Assembly: GCA_028718845.1 (NCBI GenBank)
Contig: JAQULA010000134.1
Coordinates: forward strand, 1-5,388
DNA: 5,388 nucleotides
DNA from: Candidatus Omnitrophota bacterium
Lineage (GTDB): Bacteria > Omnitrophota > Gorgyraeia > B26-G9
Reading direction: 5' to 3'
The translations under genes and the position numbers were made by a program. A model generated the notes under the pieces. It was not told the origin of the DNA. It did not search any database and saw only the letters and a list, made by a program, of their open reading frames with translations. Shown in pieces: positions 1 through 3,384 of the stretch (position 1 is its first letter; each line of letters begins with the position of its first letter).

Positions 1-128
1 CCGGGGACAATGTGGGAATGGAAGTGGAATTAATTGTACCGATAGCAATGGAGAAAGAGCTGCGGTTTGCAATCCGTGAAGGCGGCCGAACGGTCGGCGC
101 CGGGGTTATCTCGGATATTATCGCATAA
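1..128 (+). CDS. tuf: Elongation factor Tu, C-terminal end (partial, 5' end outside window)
   Basis: Reading from base 3, the last 41 residues of EF-Tu are visible, ending in TAA at 126-128. EF-Tu is the GTPase that delivers aminoacyl-tRNA to the ribosomal A site in the cytoplasm. The visible part is the end of beta-barrel domain 3. It begins GDNVGMEVELIVPIAME and contains the strongly conserved tail RFAIREGGRTVGAGVISDI, which is nearly invariant in bacterial EF-Tu. The GTP-binding domain lies outside the window, so its integrity cannot be judged. rpmG begins 15 bases downstream, and the terminator candidate after rpmG suggests that tuf and rpmG share one transcript end. Identity is secure from the C-terminal signature alone. 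Whether this is the only tuf copy cannot be told. Confidence 0.97.
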   Translation, partial: GDNVGMEVELIVPIAMEKELRFAIREGGRTVGAGVISDIIA

Positions 129-143
129 ACAGGCACAGACACT

Positions 144-293
144 ATGAGAGAATTGATTACGTTAGCGTGCAAGGAATGCAAGGGTCGGAATTATTACTCG
201 ACTAAAAATAAAAAGAAGCAGGCGGACAAATTAGAACTTAGCAAGTTTTGTCGTAGCTGCCGTAAGCATACTCTTCACCGGGAAACAAAGTAA
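144..293 (+). CDS. rpmG: 50S ribosomal protein L33 (bL33), zinc-binding form
   Basis: A 49-residue protein, the normal length for bL33, a small component of the large ribosomal subunit near the E site. It starts MRELITLACKECKGRNYYST and is rich in Lys and Arg. Two CxxC pairs are seen, C9/C12 and C36/C39, which in this family form a zinc ribbon (the 'C+' version; many bacteria carry a C- version that has lost the cysteines). The ATG at 144 is the only sensible start. The upstream ribosome binding site is poor, with just an AGG at 131-133 about ten bases away. Translation may depend partly on ribosomes finishing tuf 15 bases upstream; that is inference. A hairpin plus T-tract begins ten bases after the TAA, so this is probably the last gene of the tuf transcript. 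Confidence 0.96.
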   Translation: MRELITLACKECKGRNYYSTKNKKKQADKLELSKFCRSCRKHTLHRETK

Positions 294-302
294 TTCATCC
301 TG

Positions 303-354
303 ATTTTGCCTTACGCAAACGCAAGGTAGAATTTTTGTCTTTTTTTGTTTTTTT
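303..354 (+). terminator. Probable intrinsic terminator after tuf-rpmG
   Basis: The arms 303-312 (ATTTTGCCTT) and 323-332 (AAGGTAGAAT) pair over ten positions, two of them G-U. After one A/C mismatch, 314-315 pairs with 320-321 around the loop CAAA. The stem runs straight into a T-rich tract at 332-354, where 20 of 23 bases are T. Stem plus U-tract is the form of a Rho-independent terminator. The lower stem is A/T-rich, so termination could be incomplete. Its position between rpmG and tRNA-Trp would separate the tuf transcript from the secE-nusG-ribosomal protein transcript. The loop region is also a small tandem repeat, ACGCAA twice (313-324). Confidence 0.72.
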
Positions 355-363
355 AGAGTAGGC

Positions 364-394
364 TTGGTTCTGCGCGGGTTGGCAAGCGTAGATA
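364..394 (+). promoter_or_regulatory. Weak sigma-70-type promoter candidate upstream of tRNA-Trp
   Basis: TTGGTT (364-369) and TAGATA (389-394) loosely resemble -35 and -10 boxes, separated by 19 bases, which is longer than the optimum. A start about seven bases after the -10 box would fall at or next to the first base of the tRNA. The case rests mainly on need: after the terminator at 303-354, something should restart transcription of the tRNA and the secE operon. The match to consensus is poor. The real promoter could differ, or transcription could read through from tuf. Confidence 0.25.
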
Positions 395-400
395 AGTCAC

Positions 401-474
401 AGGAGCGTCGGTTAATGGCAAACCAACGGTCTCCAAAACCGTGACTGCGGGTTCGACTCCTGCCGCTCCTGCCA
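401..474 (+). tRNA. trnW: tRNA-Trp (anticodon CCA)
   Basis: A full cloverleaf can be folded by hand. The acceptor stem 401-407 pairs with 464-470 over seven perfect pairs, including A1-U72. The D stem is 410-413/421-424. The anticodon stem is 426-430/438-442, with loop CTCCAAA and anticodon CCA at 433-435. The variable loop is four bases, and the T stem is 447-451/459-463 with loop TTCGACT. The discriminator base is G (471), as expected for bacterial tRNA-Trp, and the terminal CCA (472-474) is encoded in the DNA. It decodes UGG. A tRNA-Trp just before secE-nusG is common in bacteria. It probably heads the same primary transcript, with RNase P and 3' processing releasing it. Confidence 0.97.
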
Positions 475-487
475 GTTTTTTACTGGC
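471..487 (+). repeat. Short inverted repeat starting in the tRNA-Trp 3' end
   Basis: GCCAGT (471-476) and ACTGGC (482-487) are perfect complements around a loop of five T. The left arm contains the tRNA discriminator base and CCA end, so in the precursor RNA this small hairpin would sit on the 3' processing site. It is not followed by a T-run, so it is not a + strand terminator. An A-run (489-495) follows and could alternatively pair with the T loop. It may arise by chance; the pairing itself is exact. Confidence 0.45.
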
Positions 488-513
488 CAAAAAAAGTCGG
501 GAGTACAAGTATT

Positions 514-696
514 ATGAATAAGTTAAGGGAGTTTTTCAAGAACGTTAAAGCGGAAATGACCAAGGTATCATGGCCGACGCGTGAGGAATTGTTCAGTTCT
601 ACGGCGGTGGTGTTGGTTTCCGTGGGGATTTTGGCGGGGTTTATTTACGTAATTGATCTGTTGTACACATTTGTAATAGGAATGGTTATAAAATAA
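514..696 (+). CDS. secE: Preprotein translocase subunit SecE
   Basis: A 60-residue inner-membrane protein of the short, single-span SecE type found in most bacteria (the E. coli protein is longer, with three spans). SecE clamps the SecY channel in the SecYEG translocon. Residues 1-27 are amphipathic and cytoplasmic, with the family motif around E14-MTKVSWPT-R23. Residues about 29-58 form one hydrophobic segment (STAVVLVSVGILAGFIYVID and onward), ending in a final Lys. The start at 514 is supported by GGGAG at 499-503, ten bases upstream. nusG begins two bases after the TAA, the classic secE-nusG pairing, so the two are almost certainly co-transcribed. Small size and low sequence conservation make SecE easy to miss, but motif and context agree here. 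Confidence 0.97.
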   Translation: MNKLREFFKNVKAEMTKVSWPTREELFSSTAVVLVSVGILAGFIYVIDLLYTFVIGMVIK

Positions 697-698
697 TT

Positions 699-1229
699 AT
701 GGCTAAACATTGGTACGTAGTACATACCCAGACCGGGCATGAAGAAAAGGTAAAGAAACATCTTGAACACCGGATCCAGGCGGCGAATGCCCAGGAAAAA
801 ATTCCTCAGATACTGATTCCTACCGAAAAAGTGTCGGAAGTTCGCGGCGGCAAAAAGAAAATCATGGAGCGGAAATTCTTTCCCGGGTATGTTTTAATCG
901 AGATGGAATTAAGCGATGAGAGCTGGTATTTAATTAAAAATACCCCTGGGATTACCGGATTTATCGGCCCGGGCGCGCGTCCGCAGGCACTGAGCGAACG
1001 CGAGGTTGCCGGGATACTGAAACAGGCGGAAGAAAGCAAAGAAAAGCCGATCCCGAAAGTTGTTTTTGAAAAAGGCGAATCGGTCAAGATTATCGAAGGG
1101 CCGTTTACGAATTTTAACGGTGAAATCGAGGAAGTATATCCGGGGAAAGGGAAGATTAAGGTCATGGTATCGATTTTTGGCCGATCGACCCCGGTTGAGT
1201 TGGAATACTGGCAAGTGGAGAAGATATAA
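699..1229 (+). CDS. nusG: Transcription termination/antitermination factor NusG
   Basis: A 176-residue protein, the usual NusG length. Residues 1-~110 are the NGN domain, which binds the RNA polymerase clamp across the DNA channel. It starts KHWYVVHTQTGHEEKVKKHL and contains the conserved ERKFFPGYVLIEM (57-69) and NTPGITGFIG (81-90) stretches. Residues about 122-176 are the KOW domain (FEKGESVKIIEGPF, then NFNGEIEEVYPGKGKIKVMV), which in this family contacts Rho or ribosomal protein uS10. No insertion between the domains is seen. The start is the only ATG giving the canonical N-terminus, but no Shine-Dalgarno lies at normal distance; the nearest AGGA (678-681) is 17 bases away. Translation probably couples to secE, which ends two bases upstream. 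rplK follows after two bases. Confidence 0.98.
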   Translation: MAKHWYVVHTQTGHEEKVKKHLEHRIQAANAQEKIPQILIPTEKVSEVRGGKKKIMERKFFPGYVLIEMELSDESWYLIKNTPGITGFIGPGARPQALSEREVAGILKQAEESKEKPIPKVVFEKGESVKIIEGPFTNFNGEIEEVYPGKGKIKVMVSIFGRSTPVELEYWQVEKI

Positions 1230-1231
1230 CC

Positions 1232-1657
1232 ATGGCAAAGCAAGTTAAAGCAAAGGTAAAGCTGCAGATTCCCGCAGGAAAAGCAAACCCCGCTCCGCCG
1301 GTCGGTCCGGCTTTGGGGCAGCACGGGGTGAATATTATGGATTTTTGCAAAAAATTCAACGAAGCGACCAAAGCCAAAGACGGTTTGGTGATCCCGGTCG
1401 TGTTGACGATTTACGACGATAAGTCGTTCACGTTCATTTTAAAAAGCCCGCCGGCTTCAATATTGTTGAAGCGGTCGGCAAATCTGGCCAAAGGTTCCGG
1501 CGTGCCGAACAAGGAAAAAGTCGGCAGTGTGACCAAGGCGCAGGTGGAAGAAATCGCCAAGGCGAAAATGGAAGATTTAAACACGGCTAAACTGAAACAA
1601 GCGATGCGTATTGTTGAAGGAACGGCGCGGAGTATGGGCATCGAAATAAAGGGATAG
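1232..1657 (+). CDS. rplK: 50S ribosomal protein L11 (uL11)
   Basis: A 141-residue protein, against about 142 in E. coli. uL11 sits at the base of the ribosomal stalk, binds the GTPase-associated region of 23S rRNA, and is needed for factor function and RelA activation. The N-terminal domain holds the signature IPAGKANPAPPVGPALGQHG (13-32), whose prolines (P20, P22, P23, P26) form the face next to the thiostrepton site. The C-terminal RNA-binding domain (about 73-141) has KSPPASILLKRSANLAKGSG and ends in EGTARSMGIEIKG. The ATG at 1232 lies two bases past the nusG stop. GGAG at 1217-1220, inside nusG, can act as ribosome binding site at 11 bases. The tiny gap leaves no separate leader for control by uL1. 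Confidence 0.98.
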   Translation: MAKQVKAKVKLQIPAGKANPAPPVGPALGQHGVNIMDFCKKFNEATKAKDGLVIPVVLTIYDDKSFTFILKSPPASILLKRSANLAKGSGVPNKEKVGSVTKAQVEEIAKAKMEDLNTAKLKQAMRIVEGTARSMGIEIKG

Positions 1658-1663
1658 TTTCTC

Positions 1664-2365
1664 ATGAAGAAAGCAAGTAAACGGGTAGAAGAATTCCAGA
1701 AATTATTTGAAAAGTCCAAAGCGTATACTTTGGAAGAAATCGTTTTTATCCTTAAAAAAGCGCATAAGGTCAAATTTGACGAATCGGTCGATTTGGTGTT
1801 TAACCTCGGCGTCGACGTCAAGCAGTCCGACCAGATGGTGCGCGGGAATATCGTCCTGCCGCATGGGATCGGGAAAAAAGTGCGGATCGCGGTGTTCTGT
1901 AAAGGCGAAGAAACAACCGCGGCCAAAGAAGCCGGAGCGGATTTTGTCGGCGGGCAGGAACTGATCGATAAAGTAAAGGGCGGCTGGCTTGATTTCGATG
2001 TGGCCATCGCGACGCCGGATATGATGAAAGAACTCGCTAAGCTGGGTAAAATTTTAGGGCCGCGCGGGTTAATGCCCAGTCCGCGTGCCGGAACCGTCAC
2101 TCAGGATGTCAGTAAAGCGGTAAAAGAGGCCAAGGCGGGAAAAGTCGAGTTTAAGATGAATAAACTCGGCGGGGTCAACGTATTGATCGGAAAGCTGTCG
2201 TTTAAAGAAGAGCAGCTGATCGAAAACGCGAAATCGCTGATCGATGCGGTGATCAAAGCGAAGCCGTCAACGTCCAAGGGTATTTATATTAAAAATATTT
2301 ACGTTTCCAGTACGATGGGTCCGGGATTAAAGCTGGACGCCTCAGAGTACAAAATAGCACAATAA
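1664..2365 (+). CDS. rplA: 50S ribosomal protein L1 (uL1)
   Basis: A 233-residue protein, essentially the normal length. uL1 forms the mobile L1 stalk that helps release deacylated tRNA from the E site. In several bacteria it also represses its own rplKA mRNA. The family signature GKILGPRGLMPSPRAGTVT (128-146) is complete, and the C-terminal domain-I element VSSTMGPGLKLD (214-225) is present, so both RNA-binding halves are intact. The start at 1664 has a ribosome binding site AAAGGGA (1648-1654) at nine bases, overlapping the end of rplK. The gap to rplK is six bases. rplJ follows after only nine bases, with no leader or terminator between them, which is unlike the E. coli arrangement. Confidence 0.98.
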   Translation: MKKASKRVEEFQKLFEKSKAYTLEEIVFILKKAHKVKFDESVDLVFNLGVDVKQSDQMVRGNIVLPHGIGKKVRIAVFCKGEETTAAKEAGADFVGGQELIDKVKGGWLDFDVAIATPDMMKELAKLGKILGPRGLMPSPRAGTVTQDVSKAVKEAKAGKVEFKMNKLGGVNVLIGKLSFKEEQLIENAKSLIDAVIKAKPSTSKGIYIKNIYVSSTMGPGLKLDASEYKIAQ

Positions 2366-2374
2366 GGGGTTGTT

Positions 2375-2893
2375 ATGGCAAAGCTCGAGAAACAATGCAT
2401 GGTCAAGGAAGTAGCGGATGCCTTTAAAAAAAGCTCCGGGGTTATCGTTACTAACTTTGAAAAACTCAGCGTTATCGATATCGATGAGTTGCGCCGGAAA
2501 TTGGAAAAAAGATCCAGCCGTCTGGTCGTGACCAAAAACACGCTGGTGAAGCGCGCTTTATCCGAGGCGCAATACGGAGACGCGGCGCAGTTTATCCAGG
2601 GATCGACCGGGGTCGCGGTTTATGATGACGATCCGGTGGCAGTGGCAAAAACTTTGTATGAATTTTCCAAAAGCCACGAAACGTTTAAGGTCCGCGGCGG
2701 AATTGTCGACGGAGCGCTGGTGAATGAGGCGGGAACGAAGCAGTTGTCCGAACTCCCCAGCAAAGATGTACTCAGGGCGATGGTGCTTATGCGCATGAAG
2801 TCACCGATAAGCGGCTTGGTAAATGTATTGAGCGGGCCGGTTCGCGGGTTGGTTATTGCGCTTAATGAAATAGGGAAACGGAAAAACGGATAG
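2375..2893 (+). CDS. rplJ: 50S ribosomal protein L10 (uL10)
   Basis: A 172-residue protein, slightly longer than the 165 of E. coli. uL10 anchors bL12 dimers to the ribosome, forming the stalk that recruits translation factors. The N-terminal rRNA-binding domain shows GVIVTNFEKLSVIDIDELRR (22-41), LVVTKNTLVKRAL (50-62) and the DDP motif (84-86). The segment from LPSKDVLRAMVLMRMKSPIS (127-146) leads into a long C-terminal helix, SGLVNVLSGPVRGLVIALNEI, which carries the bL12-binding sites. Its length fits two or three bL12 dimers; I cannot decide which by eye. The start at 2375 has AAGGGG (2364-2369) overlapping the rplA stop, with a five-base spacer. rplL follows after 15 bases, the universal rplJ-rplL pair. 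Confidence 0.98.
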   Translation: MAKLEKQCMVKEVADAFKKSSGVIVTNFEKLSVIDIDELRRKLEKRSSRLVVTKNTLVKRALSEAQYGDAAQFIQGSTGVAVYDDDPVAVAKTLYEFSKSHETFKVRGGIVDGALVNEAGTKQLSELPSKDVLRAMVLMRMKSPISGLVNVLSGPVRGLVIALNEIGKRKNG

Positions 2894-2896
2894 ATA

Positions 2897-2903
2897 AAGG
2901 AGG
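2897..2903 (+). promoter_or_regulatory. Strong Shine-Dalgarno of rplL
   Basis: AAGGAGG lies five bases before the rplL ATG and matches the anti-Shine-Dalgarno core over seven bases. It is the longest match before any gene in this window. The neighbours have GGGAG, AAGGGG, AAAGGGA, GAGGGGA, or nothing clear (nusG). bL12 is needed in several copies per ribosome and uL10 in one, so a stronger site here fits the stoichiometry. It also fixes the first ATG, and so the longer N-terminus, as the real start. Confidence 0.85.
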
Positions 2904-2908
2904 GTATC

Positions 2909-3316
2909 ATGACAGAACAGGTAAAAGATGCAGTTGCACTTTCTCCCAAATCAGAGGAGATCATGAAAAGCATCGAAGAGATGAGCGTGTTGGAACTTTC
3001 AAATTTAGTAAAAGCATTGGAAGATAAATTCGGTGTATCGGCAAGCATGCCGATGGCCGTGGCGGCCGCTCCGGCGGGTGCAGCAGCACCGGCAGCGGAA
3101 GAGAAGACCAGCTTTACGGTTATTCTGGCTTCCTCCGGAGACAAGAAAATTCAGGTCATCAAGGAAATCCGCGCGATTACCAGCTTAGGGCTTAAAGAAG
3201 CCAAAGACCTGGTTGATTCCTGCCCGAAGCCGGTTAAAGAAAATGTGAGCAAAGAAGAAGCGGCCGAGATCAAGAAGAAGCTGGAAGAACAAGGCGCTAC
3301 GGTTGAACTGAAGTAG
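2909..3316 (+). CDS. rplL: 50S ribosomal protein L7/L12 (bL12)
   Basis: A 135-residue stalk protein, longer than the roughly 120-128 usual for bL12. bL12 binds the uL10 helix as dimers and recruits EF-Tu, EF-G and other GTPases. Residues 1-~14 (MTEQVKDAVALSPK) are an extra N-terminal extension. The dimerisation domain follows (IMKSIEEMSVLELSNLVKAL, 18-37), then an Ala/Pro-rich hinge (about 49-64). The globular C-terminal domain is 67-135, with KIQVIKEIRAITSLGLKEAK (80-99) and the terminal EEQGATVELK. The usual TGLGLKEAK reads TSLGLKEAK here, and Cys105 lies in the DLVDSCPKPVKE stretch. The strong ribosome binding site supports the long start; the alternative ATG at residue 19 would cut into the dimerisation helix. 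The stop codon lies in a 15-bp tandem duplication. Confidence 0.98.
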   Translation: MTEQVKDAVALSPKSEEIMKSIEEMSVLELSNLVKALEDKFGVSASMPMAVAAAPAGAAAPAAEEKTSFTVILASSGDKKIQVIKEIRAITSLGLKEAKDLVDSCPKPVKENVSKEEAAEIKKKLEEQGATVELK

Positions 3317-3330
3317 GTTGAACTGAAGTA
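3301..3330 (+). repeat. 15-bp tandem duplication spanning the rplL stop codon
   Basis: GGTTGAACTGAAGTA occurs twice without a gap, at 3301-3315 and 3316-3330, with no mismatch. The first copy encodes the final VELK of bL12 and the first two bases of its TAG stop (3314-3316). The second copy remains in frame, reads VELK again, and ends in TAA (3329-3331). Removing one copy would leave the gene ending in TAA with unchanged protein, so the present TAG was probably created by the duplication. The absence of any difference suggests a recent event or, less likely, an assembly artefact. Confidence 0.95.
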
Positions 3331-3332
3331 AT

Positions 3333-3362
3333 CGGTAACTGACCTGAAACGATACGGTAACT
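3333..3362 (+). repeat. Pair of 8-bp direct repeats in the rplL-rpoB gap
   Basis: CGGTAACT occurs at 3333-3340 and again at 3355-3362, 22 bases apart start to start, about two helical turns. The second copy contributes to the hairpin before rpoB. Function is unknown, and a repeat this short may be chance or the remnant of another small duplication. Confidence 0.3.
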
Positions 3363-3381
3363 CCGGGCTATGAGGGGACCG
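3355..3381 (+). promoter_or_regulatory. Possible hairpin covering the rpoB ribosome binding site
   Basis: CGGT (3355-3358) pairs with ACCG (3378-3381), and after an unpaired AA, CTCC (3361-3364) pairs with GGGG (3374-3377), including one U-G. The loop is nine bases (3365-3373). The right arm contains most of the rpoB Shine-Dalgarno GAGGGGA (3372-3378), so the fold would hide it. Eight pairs with a bulge make only a modest structure. Control of rpoB translation through it is inference. Confidence 0.35.
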
Positions 3382-3384
3382 AAT

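Noticed and set aside
471..495. Hairpin after tRNA-Trp as an intrinsic terminator
   Set aside because: It is followed by A, not T, on the + strand. On the minus strand the T-run precedes the stem, so it does not fit a terminator in either direction.
806..1324. Minus-strand open frames opposite nusG and the start of rplK
   Set aside because: They overlap each other and certain genes, and no credible protein features are seen.
1411..2100. Long minus-strand open frame (229 codons) opposite rplK and rplA
   Set aside because: It is fully antisense to two unmistakable ribosomal protein genes. Its translation is Ser/Thr/Pro-rich with no recognisable domain, and it is a composition shadow.
2620..3144. 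Minus-strand open frame (174 codons) opposite rplJ and rplL
   Set aside because: It is antisense to conserved genes. The Ala-rich part is only the complement of the bL12 hinge, and no family is recognised.
3314..3331. Programmed readthrough or recoding of TAG at the end of rplL
   Set aside because: TAG also ends rplK and rplJ at the normal protein length, and the following VELK-TAA is fully explained by the 15-bp duplication. No recoding signal is evident.
3317..3384. Transcription attenuator between rplL and rpoB, as in E. coli
   Set aside because: No stem followed by a T-run exists in this gap. Only the modest hairpin over the ribosome binding site can be drawn.
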